DNA of 64,000 nucleotides from Jonesia denitrificans DSM 20603. Lineage in GTDB: Bacteria > Actinomycetota > Actinomycetes > Actinomycetales > Cellulomonadaceae. The stretch covers positions 2,666,001-2,730,000 of the forward strand of contig NC_013174.1 in the NCBI RefSeq assembly GCF_000024065.1. Direction: 5' to 3'. This document shows, piece by piece, positions 17,409 to 26,472 of the stretch. Position 1 is the stretch's first letter. Each line of letters begins with the position of its first letter. The notes beneath the pieces were generated by a model. That model searched no databases and was not told where the DNA came from. It saw only the letters and a program-made list of their open reading frames with translations. The position numbers and the translations under genes are program-made.

Positions 17409-17936
17409 CTATGGAGTGCGGGTCGTAGCCAGAGGGACTTGGGCGCCTGGCACGGTGTCGGTGGTGCCAAGTTCGTCATAGAACCCGTCAAACGGGCGCC
17501 CCCACGATGATCCATACACCTCGCCATTGGGCCAGAAAACCACAACGTTCTGTTCACCAAGGAACACTTGAGTGACCTCAACGTACTGGCCACCGGCCAC
17601 ATGGAAGCGGTACGCGGTTGCCGGTTTCCCAGCAAGTTCCCGTTCTTCACCATCGAACGGTGTCGCGGGCATCTGATCAAAGGCTCGGGTAAGCTCTGGG
17701 ATCACCTCAGCCGAGGTGATCACCGTCCGGCTTGCCCCTTGAGGGTTCGCTGAGTACGTGTACTCAAACAATTCCACACTCTCCACCGTCTGCGTGGTGA
17801 CTTCCTCAAGGGTGAGAGTTGAGGGGAAGAAATGACGGATCAGAAACACTCCCACGGCCGCGAGCGCAATCACTGCAGCCACGCCTAGTGCGATAAGAAA
17901 GCCGCGTCGGTCAAGGATGAGTGTGTTGTCGCGCAT
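17409..17936 (-). CDS. Membrane-anchored hypothetical protein
   Basis: 175 residues: a short cytoplasmic start, RRGFLIALGVAAVIALAAVG as a single N-terminal membrane anchor (about residues 10-33), and an extracytoplasmic domain of about 140 residues with alternating beta-like segments (VESVELFEYTYSANPQG, AYRFHVAGGQYVEVTQVFLG, NVVVFWPNGEVYGSSWG). No Cys, no catalytic motif seen. Ribosome site is weak. Adjacent to the small two-helix protein on the same strand; both could be envelope proteins. Function unknown. Confidence 0.65.
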   Translation of the reverse strand: MRDNTLILDRRGFLIALGVAAVIALAAVGVFLIRHFFPSTLTLEEVTTQTVESVELFEYTYSANPQGASRTVITSAEVIPELTRAFDQMPATPFDGEERELAGKPATAYRFHVAGGQYVEVTQVFLGEQNVVVFWPNGEVYGSSWGRPFDGFYDELGTTDTVPGAQVPLATTRTP

Positions 17937-18081
17937 GATGAAATAACCCTGCCATCTCAGACATCTGTTGCGAATGGGACGAGTAGTGCTCTTGCGCGAT
18001 TGGCTCAGGATATCGGAGGAGTGACGTTATGGGAATAGTTCGCAGGCGGTGGTGTGGGTGTATTTTTTCTTCTTGTTCTCC

Positions 18082-18109
18082 TTGACTTAATACCCCCTGG
18101 GGGTATGCT
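18082..18109 (+). promoter_or_regulatory. csoR promoter with CsoR operator between -35 and -10
   Basis: TTGACT (18082-18087) and TATGCT (18104-18109) form a sigma-A-type promoter with 16-bp spacing. The spacer is filled by ATACCCCCTGGGGGTAT (18090-18106), palindromic except at the centre; C-run/G-run palindromes flanked by TA are the known CsoR binding sites. Apo-CsoR here would block polymerase and Cu(I) would release it, giving copper-induced expression of the whole csoR-copZ-copA set. Confidence 0.85.
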
Positions 18110-18152
18110 AGGGGTGTTGGTCAACTGGCCGCCGCACGAGGAAGGCAACGCA

Positions 18153-18479
18153 ATGACAACGGAACACATCGACGATTCCACGGTGACTGTCCCCCCGTCA
18201 CGCGGGTATTCCGGAACAAAAGAGGACTACCACAAACGGTTGCGGCGCATCGAAGGTCAGGTGCGAGGAATCGCACGTATGGTGGAAGAAGACACCTACT
18301 GTATTGACGTCCTCACTCAGGTCTCAGCGGTGACCAAAGCGCTCCATGCAGTCAGTCTCGGACTCTTGGAAGACCACATCGGGCATTGTGTGGTCAACGC
18401 TGCACAAAGTTCACCAACCGAAGGGCAAGAAAAAGTTGCTGAAGCAGCCGCTGCTATTGCCCGCCTTGTGCGGAGTTAA
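18153..18479 (+). CDS. csoR: Copper-sensing repressor CsoR
   Basis: A 108-residue helical repressor of the CsoR/RcnR (DUF156) family. The motif HKRLRRIEGQVRGIARMVEE is diagnostic, and the Cu(I) ligands are present with exact family spacing: Cys50 (DTYCIDVL), His75 and Cys79 (EDHIGHCVV), equivalent to the Cys-His-Cys triad known in CsoR. Start ATG 18153 follows GAGGAAGG by about eight bases; the longer frame upstream overlaps the promoter. It is the first gene of the copper operon and is expected to repress it through the palindrome in its own promoter. Confidence 0.95.
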   Translation: MTTEHIDDSTVTVPPSRGYSGTKEDYHKRLRRIEGQVRGIARMVEEDTYCIDVLTQVSAVTKALHAVSLGLLEDHIGHCVVNAAQSSPTEGQEKVAEAAAAIARLVRS

Positions 18480-18524
18480 TCCAACACCGCCACGCTCACT
18501 TCCCTTCCACAGCAAGGAAAACAC

Positions 18525-18878
18525 ATGTCAACTGTGACAACTTTGATGGTCCCTGGCATGACCTGCGCCCACTGCGTGTCGTCGGTCACCCGCGAACTCG
18601 ATGCCGTCTCCGGAGTCGAGAACGTCTCTATTGAACTGCGCAAAGACGCAGAGTCCGAAGTCACCGTCTTTTCAGACAACCCACTGGACGAGGCAGCACT
18701 TCGCGAAGCAGTCGACGAAGCCGGGTACGAGGTCGCATCCATCGCCGTGGACACCCAAGCTCTCGCCACCGAATCAGGTGAACAAGGCGACAAAGCAAAC
18801 GCCAATGAAGACCTTGGCTTAACCGCCAAGGGTGCCTCCGGTGGCGGTTGTGGCTGCGGCAACTGCAACTGCCAGTAA
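18525..18878 (+). CDS. copZ: CopZ-like copper chaperone with Cys-rich C-terminal tail
   Basis: 117 residues. Residues 1-70 form a heavy-metal-associated domain with MTCAHC (the two Cu(I)-binding Cys) and the usual DEAALREAVDEAGYEV end. Unlike ordinary CopZ (about 70 residues), it continues with a polar linker of about 30 residues and ends in GGGCGCGNCNCQ, four cysteines in nine residues, a likely extra metal-binding site. ATG 18525 has AAGGAAA just upstream. Expected role: carry Cu(I) to CopA or to CsoR in the cytoplasm; the tail could raise copper capacity or hand copper on. Confidence 0.88.
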   Translation: MSTVTTLMVPGMTCAHCVSSVTRELDAVSGVENVSIELRKDAESEVTVFSDNPLDEAALREAVDEAGYEVASIAVDTQALATESGEQGDKANANEDLGLTAKGASGGGCGCGNCNCQ

Positions 18879-18885
18879 CAACTGT

Positions 18886-18925
18886 GGGTGGCGCATCGGC
18901 TAACCCACTCACCGATGCGCCACCC
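18886..18925 (+). terminator. 14-bp perfect stem-loop between copZ and copA
   Basis: GGGTGGCGCATCGG (18886-18899) pairs exactly with CCGATGCGCCACCC (18912-18925) across a 12-base loop, starting 8 bases after the copZ stop. No T-run follows (CAAAAATC), so it may be a partial terminator or an RNA-stability hairpin setting more copZ than copA transcript. Confidence 0.55.
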
Positions 18926-19088
18926 CAAAAATCTCCACCACGCACCTGTTGGTGCACCCGCCTTCGGACTGACGGGCCGCTCCCTGAAACCAGCGGCCCC
19001 GCATCCCACCAGGCGCCGCCCGCTGCCGGGCCCCTATGAATGGTCGCCGATCTGCGTCATTCCCCCTCAGATCCTGAGGAGCACTCCC

Positions 19089-21521
19089 ATGGCACACCCC
19101 CAACAATTGCCCACCGACACCCCGACCGACCGTCCTGTTCTTGCCGAAGTGGACCTCTCGGTGTCCGGGATGACCTGCGCGTCATGTGTGGCGCGTGTTG
19201 AACGGAGAATCAACAAGATACCCGGGGCTACCGCCACCGTGAACCTCCCCCTGGAGAGCGCCCATGTGGTCCTTACCGAACCTGTCAGCAACGAAGACCT
19301 GATCGCGGCTATTGAACGCGCCGGATATACCGGAGCAGTCACCTCGCGCGCACAAACGCAGGGCATTCCCGCGTCAGAGTCCACCGTAACTCAGCCACCA
19401 GATGCGGGTGACGAGCACACCAGCCACGGTGCTGCCCTTGACGGCGGTCACGCAGGCCACGATGGGGACGCGGACACCTCCGCACCAGTTCCTGACCGGG
19501 GCGCTGACTTGGCGCACCGGCTTCGGTGGTCTGCGGTTCTCACGGTCCCTGTCCTGCTGTTGTCGATGATCCCTGCCACCCAGTTCACCGGGTGGCAGTG
19601 GGTTGTTGCCGCGTTATCTCTCCCTGTTGTCACGTGGGGTGCGTGGCCATTTCACCGGGCGGCGTTCCGGGCAGCTCGGCACGGGTCTTCCACCATGGAC
19701 ACACTGGTGTCCACTGGTGTTCTTGCCGCCACCGCCTGGTCGTTGTGGGCGCTGTTCTTTGGTGGCGCAGGCGAGTTGGGGATGCGCATGACCATGTCGT
19801 TGATCCCGGCAAGGTCCCACGGCAGTATGGCGGAGATCTATTTTGAGGTCGCTGCTGTGGTCACCACTTTCTTGTTAGCAGGCCGGTTCGCGGAACACCG
19901 GTCACGGCGTCAAGCCGGCGACGCGTTGCGGTCGCTGCTTGAACTGGGTGCGAAGGATGCCCACCTGGTGCGTCGCGCGAACGGCGAGACAGTTGACCTC
20001 AAGGTCGCTGTTGATGACCTCATCGTGGGTGACGTGTTTGCGGTTCGCCCTGGTGAGAAGATCGCGACTGATGGGGTGGTTGTCCGCGGCCAATCCGCTG
20101 TGGACACGTCACTGCTCACTGGAGAACCACTGCCTGTCGATGTGCGCGAAGGCGACCACGTGACCGGCGCCACGATCAACACGTCCGGGTACCTGGATGT
20201 GGAAGCAACACGGGTAGGTAAAGACACCACGCTGGCGGCGATGGGTCGTTTGGTCAGCCAAGCACAAACGGGTAAGGCCCCCATTCAACGATTGGCCGAC
20301 CGAATCTCGGCAGTTTTTGTGCCGATTGTTATGGTCATAGCTGTCCTGGTGTTTGCGGGATGGCTGGTGTGGGGGCCGTCACTGTCGGCTGCCTTCACGG
20401 CAGCTGTTGCGGTCCTCATCATTGCGTGCCCATGCGCTCTGGGGTTAGCAACTCCGACGGCGTTGCTCGTCGGTACGGGGCGAGGGGCGAGTCTAGGGAT
20501 CCTCATTAAGGGACCAGAAATCCTGGAATCAACCCGACGCATCGACACGGTCGTCCTCGACAAAACTGGGACACTGACCGCTGGTCGAATGACCGTGGAC
20601 ACAGTGTTTGGCCCCGATGAAGTCCTTATCTACGCGGGGGCTGTGGAACAGGGGTCAGAGCACCCCATTGCTCAGGCCATTGTTGACTCAGCCCGAACCG
20701 TGCACCCCACCGCACCTGACCCTGACGGGGTTGACCGGAACTGGGAAGTCACCGATTTCCAGGCCGCTGCTGGTGGTGGAGTCAGTGGTGTTGTACGTCT
20801 TCCCCACTCAGGGGTGGACATGGGGGCACGAGTGCTTGTCGGGCGTCCTGCATGGCTTGCGGAGCAAGGAGTGTCCACCGACCGGGTCGACCTCAGGCAG
20901 ATCGTGGCCGACGCTGAGGCGGATGGCGCGACCGCAATCGCGGTCGCGTGGGCGGGCCAATGGCAGGGTGTCATTACTCTCCGTGACCAGTTGAAAGACA
21001 CCTCAGCAACAGCTGTGCGTGAGTTCCGTGACTTGGGGTTGAGTCCGGTTCTTCTCACTGGTGATAACCGGGGTGCAGCATTAGCGGCCGCCCAAGAAGC
21101 AGGAATCACCGAGGACAACGTGTACGCTCAGGTTCTGCCCGCTGACAAAGTCTCTGTTGTGCGTGACTTACAAGCACAGGGGCGGACCGTGGCCATGGTT
21201 GGTGATGGGGTCAACGATGCGGCAGCCCTGGCTGTCGCCGACCTCGGTCTTGCTATGGGCACCGGCACGGATGTAGCCATGCAAGCGTCCGACATCACAC
21301 TGGTCCGAGGTGACCTGCGCGCTGCAGCGACCGCAATCCGGTTATCCCGCGACACGTTGCGCATTATCAAACAAAACCTGTTCTGGGCATTTGCCTACAA
21401 CGTTGCCGCGATCCCACTGGCAGCAGCAGGATTACTCAACCCCATGATCGCCGGTGCAGCGATGGCTGCCAGTTCCGTCATTGTCGTGTCAAACTCCTTG
21501 CGGTTACGTCGCGCCGGGTAA
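19089..21521 (+). CDS. copA: Cu(I)-exporting P1B-type ATPase
   Basis: 810 residues. An N-terminal metal-binding domain has GMTCASC (Cys30, Cys33). A His/Asp-rich linker follows ([19 protein letters not shown]). The core has about eight membrane helices, the transport motif CPCALG (Cys447-Pro-Cys449), the actuator TGEPLPVD, phosphorylation motif DKTGTLT (Asp491), nucleotide-domain HP motif EHPIAQAIV and [10 protein letters not shown] (from about 705). ATG 19089 follows GAGGAG; the frame extends upstream through the stem-loop but without start support. CPC with a CXXC domain fits Cu(I)/Ag(I) export. Cotranscribed with csoR and copZ. Confidence 0.95.
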   Translation: MAHPQQLPTDTPTDRPVLAEVDLSVSGMTCASCVARVERRINKIPGATATVNLPLESAHVVLTEPVSNEDLIAAIERAGYTGAVTSRAQTQGIPASESTVTQPPDAGDEHTSHGAALDGGHAGHDGDADTSAPVPDRGADLAHRLRWSAVLTVPVLLLSMIPATQFTGWQWVVAALSLPVVTWGAWPFHRAAFRAARHGSSTMDTLVSTGVLAATAWSLWALFFGGAGELGMRMTMSLIPARSHGSMAEIYFEVAAVVTTFLLAGRFAEHRSRRQAGDALRSLLELGAKDAHLVRRANGETVDLKVAVDDLIVGDVFAVRPGEKIATDGVVVRGQSAVDTSLLTGEPLPVDVREGDHVTGATINTSGYLDVEATRVGKDTTLAAMGRLVSQAQTGKAPIQRLADRISAVFVPIVMVIAVLVFAGWLVWGPSLSAAFTAAVAVLIIACPCALGLATPTALLVGTGRGASLGILIKGPEILESTRRIDTVVLDKTGTLTAGRMTVDTVFGPDEVLIYAGAVEQGSEHPIAQAIVDSARTVHPTAPDPDGVDRNWEVTDFQAAAGGGVSGVVRLPHSGVDMGARVLVGRPAWLAEQGVSTDRVDLRQIVADAEADGATAIAVAWAGQWQGVITLRDQLKDTSATAVREFRDLGLSPVLLTGDNRGAALAAAQEAGITEDNVYAQVLPADKVSVVRDLQAQGRTVAMVGDGVNDAAALAVADLGLAMGTGTDVAMQASDITLVRGDLRAAATAIRLSRDTLRIIKQNLFWAFAYNVAAIPLAAAGLLNPMIAGAAMAASSVIVVSNSLRLRRAG

Positions 21522-21535
21522 CGACCACCACGCTG

Positions 21536-21577
21536 GGTTCCCTGGAGGGCCCGTTGTCACGTGATCTCCAGGGAACC
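21536..21577 (+). terminator. 12-bp perfect stem-loop after copA
   Basis: GGTTCCCTGGAG (21536-21547) and CTCCAGGGAACC (21566-21577) pair exactly with an 18-base loop. It starts 15 bases after the copA stop and ends 17 bases before the copC ATG. No T-run; could be a terminator or processing hairpin that separates copA from copC expression. Confidence 0.5.
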
Positions 21578-21593
21578 GGTTTATGGTGGTGCT

Positions 21594-22241
21594 ATGCGTG
21601 ATTTTTCCTTCCCTCGTATGCGATCCGTTCAACGTATGTGGCTGGCTCTTGTGGCCGCTGTGTTCCTTGTTCTTGGTATCCCTGCTGCAGGCCACGCCCA
21701 CGACGTGCTTCTTGAGTCGACTCCCGCTGACGGTGAGACTGTGACCGAACCCTTGGACGCCGTCACGTTGACGTTCAACAACAGCATTCAGGAGGTAGGA
21801 AGTCAGCTGATTGTCACCAATGAGGCGGGTAACGTCGTCGCTGAAGTCAGTGGGCAACCGCAAGGCACCCTGGTAGGTTTTGAGTTTGATGCTCCGCTCC
21901 CCAACGGGCAGTACACCGTTGCATGGCGGGTCGTGTCCTCGGATGCGCACCCCATTGAAGGTGATTTTGTGTTCACCATGGCGGACCCACAAGCTGCGGA
22001 CGCCACGGACCCTGAACCAGCTGAGGAACCAGCAACCTCTGAAGAAACCCCGGCAACGGAAGACCCCGAAGCTGGCGACCCCACCGAACAGCCCTCATCC
22101 GTCGAGGCCCCCGACGACACCGCATCATCTGACACCTCCGACGAGGGGTGGCCCATCACTGGAATCATTGTGGGCGCTGCCTTAGGAGGGCTGGTGGGCG
22201 TGGGTATTGTTGTGCTCATTCGGCGCCGCAACCAGAGATGA
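21594..22241 (+). CDS. copC: CopC-domain copper-binding protein, membrane anchored
   Basis: 215 residues. A signal peptide (LALVAAVFLVLGIPAAGHA) ends at AHA, leaving an N-terminal His (HDVLLESTPADGETV), the first CopC copper ligand. The CopC beta-sandwich runs to about residue 120 with VSSDAHPIEGDFVFT, the second His site. A Glu/Pro/Thr-rich acidic linker of about 55 residues follows, then a C-terminal membrane helix and RRRNQR. ATG 21594 is chosen for the signal peptide. It overlaps the next gene by ATGA. Likely holds copper on the outer face of the membrane. Confidence 0.9.
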   Translation: MRDFSFPRMRSVQRMWLALVAAVFLVLGIPAAGHAHDVLLESTPADGETVTEPLDAVTLTFNNSIQEVGSQLIVTNEAGNVVAEVSGQPQGTLVGFEFDAPLPNGQYTVAWRVVSSDAHPIEGDFVFTMADPQAADATDPEPAEEPATSEETPATEDPEAGDPTEQPSSVEAPDDTASSDTSDEGWPITGIIVGAALGGLVGVGIVVLIRRRNQR

Positions 22242-23029
22242 CTGGCACAGTGACGCGCCGCGGGCGGGTGATGATCGGTGCGGAAATCTGGATTGTCCTT
22301 GGTTTGTCCTTAGGGAAATCTGGTGTGTACGCACTGGTGAACATCATTTCTCGCCTCACTGACTCCACACCCCTGGCTGAACAAACCACCGTCATTAACG
22401 GGTCAATGTCCACCCGCCCGTACCTGGACCTCACCTACCAGGTTCTCTCCCTGGTCTTTGCGCTCGTCCCCGTGGCACTTGCGTTGTATCTGTTGTCGAT
22501 GCGCGGTCGCTCCGTTGTCCGCGCGCTTGGTCTTGATGGTCGTTCACCGGTGCGTGATACCGGGTTTGGTGTCCTGCTCGCCGCGATCATTGGAATCCCT
22601 GGGTTGGCGTTCTACGCGGCTGGGCGAGCGGCGGGAATTACTGTGGGCGTCGTCGCGGCAGGGGTGGACACGTACTGGTGGGCTGTCCCGATCCTCGTGC
22701 TGGCGGCCTTAAAAAATGGGCTCCTTGAGGAGATCATTGTGGTCGGTTACCTGTGGGAGCGGCTCCGTGATCTCGGTTGGGGGCGCTGGAACATTATTGT
22801 GACCAGCTCACTTATGCGCGGAAGTTATCACCTGTACCAAGGGATCGGCCCGTTCATTGGCAACGTCATCATGGGTGTTATTTTCGCGTGGTTCTACCAG
22901 TCCCGGTGGGGACGCAACCGCATCTGGCCGCTTGTGATTGCCCACACCCTCATCGACATTGTTGCGTTTGTTGGGTATTTGCTGCTTCCCGATGCGTGGC
23001 TGACCACTCTTGGCGTCACCGTGTCATAG
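22238..23029 (+). CDS. CPBP-family intramembrane protease
   Basis: 263 residues, about eight membrane segments. The CPBP/Abi signature is present: KNGLLEEIIVVGYLWERL (EE motif), RGSYHLYQG (His) and a late helix PLVIAHTLIDIVAF (His). These Glu and His residues are the presumed metal ligands of the glutamic-type intramembrane protease family. ATG 22238 overlaps the copC stop, so it is translationally coupled to copC; a role in processing an envelope protein under copper stress is only a guess from position. Confidence 0.82.
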   Translation: MTGTVTRRGRVMIGAEIWIVLGLSLGKSGVYALVNIISRLTDSTPLAEQTTVINGSMSTRPYLDLTYQVLSLVFALVPVALALYLLSMRGRSVVRALGLDGRSPVRDTGFGVLLAAIIGIPGLAFYAAGRAAGITVGVVAAGVDTYWWAVPILVLAALKNGLLEEIIVVGYLWERLRDLGWGRWNIIVTSSLMRGSYHLYQGIGPFIGNVIMGVIFAWFYQSRWGRNRIWPLVIAHTLIDIVAFVGYLLLPDAWLTTLGVTVS

Positions 23030-23750
23030 GTGGAGAGCCTGCCGAGGGTTCACCGCTACCAGCCTCGTCAGTGACCTCACGTTCGGGGGTGCGTTCTCTG
23101 ATCGCGTCAAGGATCGCAGACCTGCCCTGTAACGCCTCATCAATGTCGCGTGCTACGGCGCGAACAGAGAACGCCGCAACGATCTGCAACGCACCGGTAA
23201 TAAACGCGTACACCCCGAACACAATGGCGATCACCGCGAGTGTCGCGACATCACCAAACCCGCGAATGAGCAAAGTCGCGCCAAACAGGGTTGTGACCAA
23301 GCCAAAAACCAAAACCCACGGCCAACTGAGGTCCTTATTGCGGGCCAACGCAGTTGCCGCGATGATCGTGGTTACCCCCAGCGCGATCGTCCACACCAGC
23401 AACAGGTACAACAACACCAAGGTAGTTGCCCCAGGCCACAGCAGGATGAACCCAGCGAACACAAGGTCCACCGCTCCTTGGATTAGCCACCACCGCCAGC
23501 CCTCTTGGTGCCGGTTCGCAAGCCCTTGAGCAGCTGCAAGGACCGCATCGACAAGCAGGAACACTCCAAACACCCACACCAGGGTTTCCACCACGGCAAG
23601 CGGTTCCATCATGAGCATGACCCCAAGCACCAGGAGCACGATTCCGCGGGCAAGCGGAATCCACCACACCGCACGCAACGCGTCAGACACTGACGTCACC
23701 ACAGCGGTATCACCGTGGTCTGCGCTCGAATCATGCCGGTGTGAATCCAT
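23016..23750 (-). CDS. HdeD-like DUF308 membrane protein
   Basis: 244 residues. After an acidic/His N-terminus (DSHRHDSSADHGD) come six hydrophobic segments arranged as three tandem helix pairs, as in HdeD: WWIPLARGIVLLVLGVMLMM, then WVFGVFLLVDAVLAAA, and so on; a polar tail of about 40 residues follows (EREVTDEAGSGEPSAG). HdeD was described in acid resistance of enteric bacteria; in actinobacteria the role is unknown. ATG 23750 follows AAAGGGG. Its 3' end overlaps the convergent protease gene by 14 bases. Confidence 0.82.
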   Translation of the reverse strand: MDSHRHDSSADHGDTAVVTSVSDALRAVWWIPLARGIVLLVLGVMLMMEPLAVVETLVWVFGVFLLVDAVLAAAQGLANRHQEGWRWWLIQGAVDLVFAGFILLWPGATTLVLLYLLLVWTIALGVTTIIAATALARNKDLSWPWVLVFGLVTTLFGATLLIRGFGDVATLAVIAIVFGVYAFITGALQIVAAFSVRAVARDIDEALQGRSAILDAIRERTPEREVTDEAGSGEPSAGSPPMTR

Positions 23751-23883
23751 CGTCTTACCCCTTTCGTGTGGATCCTGCTTCACTTGCCATCACAGCACAC
23801 AATGGTGTGTTGCGCGCGCCATCACCCCACGTCGATCACGATAAATCCGGGCTGAAACCACTGTCCTCACCTAGACTCAAATC

Positions 23884-26472
23884 ATGCCCAACCCCACACC
23901 CGACCCGCTCACAGCCGCAGCATCACGCGGCCCTGGGTCGATTTCGCGGCGCCCTTCATCAGCGAAACCACGCCCCACCGGCACAAACATTCTTGTTGTC
24001 GATGATGAGGAACCCCGGGTTCGCCAACCCCGTGACGCTATTGCGATCGCGTTATCGTTGCTCGGTGTTGTGGCGGTGGTCGCCTTGTCCACGTACGCGC
24101 ATGGCACCACTGAGGGGGTTCAAAATGATGTACAAAACATTACGATCGCCCTGACTCGCGCATGGTTGTTGCCCGTTGTGTTGCTCGAAACGCTCGTCAC
24201 GTTGGTGATCCCAGGGGCTGTCATCATTGAGCTTGCTGCACGCCGGTTACCACGCCAAATCCTCGAATCAGCGGCCGCGTTGGCGTTGGGTCTGATTTTG
24301 GCGACTGCCTTTGTGTACGCGGTCAACGCTATTGGGGCAAGTGACCTGGTGCGCGGGCTGTCCATTCCGACTCGCGCCGGGTTAGTCATTACCGTCCCTG
24401 GGTATATTGCGGGGGTGGCTGGGCTCCTCACAGCGTCAGGACCACGACAACGACGCCGTACGGTTGCTTTTTCCTGGAACCTGTTGTGGTTTTCGCTTGC
24501 GGTGACTCTCATTTCTGGGCAAGTGTCGCTCCCAGGAGTTGCCGTGTCGTTACTGCTGGGACGGGTTGCTGGGTTGTCGGTACGGTATGTGTCCGGGGTG
24601 TCCAGTGAGCGTGCCCGGGGCCCGGCGCTGATCGATGCGCTCAAACGCGCTGGGTTCGCCCCGATTTCGTTGGTGCGAGTCAAGGACGTGGCCGATGATT
24701 CTCCACGGCATGTTGTCAGTTCTCACCAACCGTATTCACCGGAGGACCCCTCCGTGTTGGCGTTGTCCCGCACGTCCGACACACGCGTGTATGCGTTGAC
24801 TCAACTTGATGGGCCGCGACTTGATGTGGTTGTCCTTGACGGTGACCGGCAAGTCATCGGGTTCATGCAACGGTTGTGGCACTCTGTGCGGGTGCGTGGA
24901 ATTGAAGGGCGCACCGCAATGTCGTTACGCGCGGTTGCGGAGCGGGCTGCGTTGTTGACCTATGCGGCGTCAGCGGCGGGGGTACGCACACCGCGACTGT
25001 TGGGGATCGCTCATGCTGACGATTCGATGCTGTTGGTGTTGGAACACCCTGAGGGCACAATCCCTTTGTCGGACGCGGAGCCGGAACTGGTCAGTGACCG
25101 TGTGCAGCAAGCAGTGTGGCGGCAACTTGACCGCGCACATAGTGCCGGGCTGTCCCATCGCGGGATCACCGGTGACGTGGTGTTAGTGGGTCGCGCCGCC
25201 CCAGGTATTTCTGGTGGCACCCCGTTGCAGTATGAGGATTCCCCGAACGTCTGGCTCACTGGGTGGCAGTCCGGTGACATTGCTTCCCCGGGGTTCTCCC
25301 AACTCATGGACGTGGCCCAGTTATTGACCTCGTTATCTCTGGTTGTTGGCGCTAAGGACGCTGTCCGCAATGCGATGGCGGTGTTGGGCGAGGAACAGCT
25401 CGGTGCTGTTGGCCCGTTGCTTCAGGGAGTTGTGCTGCCCTCAGCTACTCGCGCGCGGATGCGGGCACACAAAGACCTCCTGCCCCAATTACGGTCCGCG
25501 TTGGTGCGCGAACTCCCCGAAGCGAACGTGGAACCACAACAGATCAACCGGTTCTCAGTCAAAACAGTGGTCACGTGGATTGTCACGTTCGTAGCGATTG
25601 TTGTGGTGTTCACAACCATCAACTTTGAGCAAGTGACCACAGCGGTCGCCCAGTCCAACCCGTGGTGGCTTGTGGCCACCTTTGTGCTGGGGTTGGCAAC
25701 CTGGTTGGGTGCTGCGATGACTTTCATCGGGTTCGCCTCGGTGCGGCTCCCCGTGTTCCGGGCCACCCTGGTGCAAGCCGCAGCGTCCTTTGTGGCCCTT
25801 GCCGCCCCGGCAGGGATTGGGCCGGCAGCATTGAACTTACGGATGCTCACCAGGCGCGGGGTGTCCACCTCCCTGGCTGTGGCCACAGTCGCGCTCGTCC
25901 AAGTGTCCGGTTTTGTTGTCACCGTGCTGCTACTTGTCCTGCTGTCGGTGGTGTCAGGTGAAGGCGGGGCGCTGCGAGCGCTGCCGTCCACATCGGTTGT
26001 CTTTGCGATCATCACCGTTGTCATTGCCGCAGGGATCGTGTTTTCCGTACCGGTCTTACGCCGATGGGTGGTCGCGAAGGTGTCCCCCACATTGCGGCAA
26101 GTGTGGCCACGGTTATCCGAACTACTGTCCACCCCGTGGCGTCTCGGGCTTGGTGTGGCTGGGAACGTCGTCATCACCTTGGGTTACGTCTTCGCGTTCC
26201 ACACCGCTCTCTTAGCGTTCAATGTGGAAGTTTCGCTCATTGACCTCGCCGTGGTGTACCTGGTGGGTAACACTGTCGGGTCGTTGGCGCCGACACCAGG
26301 CGGTTTAGGTGCCATCGAGTTTGCGCTCATTACCGGTCTCACAACCACTGCCTCTGTTCCGGCTGCGGTCGCAACATCTGCGGTGGTTCTCTTCCGGTTC
26401 GCTACCTACTGGGCTCGCATACCCTTGGGGTGGTTTGCGATGCGCTATCTCAACCGAACTGGGGATTTGTAG
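23884..26472 (+). CDS. Flippase-like (LPG synthase TM domain) protein with degenerate kinase domain
   Basis: 862 residues in three parts. Residues about 55-240 hold around six membrane helices. Residues about 300-550 resemble a protein-kinase-like fold: AERAALLTYAASAAGVRTPR (alphaC-like), LLVLEHPEGTIPLSD (hinge), HRGITGDVVLV where the catalytic HxD is HRG (His425), and VWLTGWQSGD where DFG is lost. Residues about 560-850 are eight membrane helices of the UPF0104/lysylphosphatidylglycerol-synthase TM type (GPAALNLRMLTRRGVSTS, PTPGGLGAIEFALITGL). Such domains move or flip lipids. The missing catalytic Asp and DFG suggest a pseudokinase that senses or scaffolds. Converges on the yibE/F gene with 23-bp overlap. 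Confidence 0.8.
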   Translation: MPNPTPDPLTAAASRGPGSISRRPSSAKPRPTGTNILVVDDEEPRVRQPRDAIAIALSLLGVVAVVALSTYAHGTTEGVQNDVQNITIALTRAWLLPVVLLETLVTLVIPGAVIIELAARRLPRQILESAAALALGLILATAFVYAVNAIGASDLVRGLSIPTRAGLVITVPGYIAGVAGLLTASGPRQRRRTVAFSWNLLWFSLAVTLISGQVSLPGVAVSLLLGRVAGLSVRYVSGVSSERARGPALIDALKRAGFAPISLVRVKDVADDSPRHVVSSHQPYSPEDPSVLALSRTSDTRVYALTQLDGPRLDVVVLDGDRQVIGFMQRLWHSVRVRGIEGRTAMSLRAVAERAALLTYAASAAGVRTPRLLGIAHADDSMLLVLEHPEGTIPLSDAEPELVSDRVQQAVWRQLDRAHSAGLSHRGITGDVVLVGRAAPGISGGTPLQYEDSPNVWLTGWQSGDIASPGFSQLMDVAQLLTSLSLVVGAKDAVRNAMAVLGEEQLGAVGPLLQGVVLPSATRARMRAHKDLLPQLRSALVRELPEANVEPQQINRFSVKTVVTWIVTFVAIVVVFTTINFEQVTTAVAQSNPWWLVATFVLGLATWLGAAMTFIGFASVRLPVFRATLVQAAASFVALAAPAGIGPAALNLRMLTRRGVSTSLAVATVALVQVSGFVVTVLLLVLLSVVSGEGGALRALPSTSVVFAIITVVIAAGIVFSVPVLRRWVVAKVSPTLRQVWPRLSELLSTPWRLGLGVAGNVVITLGYVFAFHTALLAFNVEVSLIDLAVVYLVGNTVGSLAPTPGGLGAIEFALITGLTTTASVPAAVATSAVVLFRFATYWARIPLGWFAMRYLNRTGDL

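Noticed and set aside
17409-17680. N-terminal extension of the small two-helix membrane protein up to 17680
   Set aside because: It overlaps the membrane-anchored gene in another frame; GTG 17317 has a proper ribosome site.
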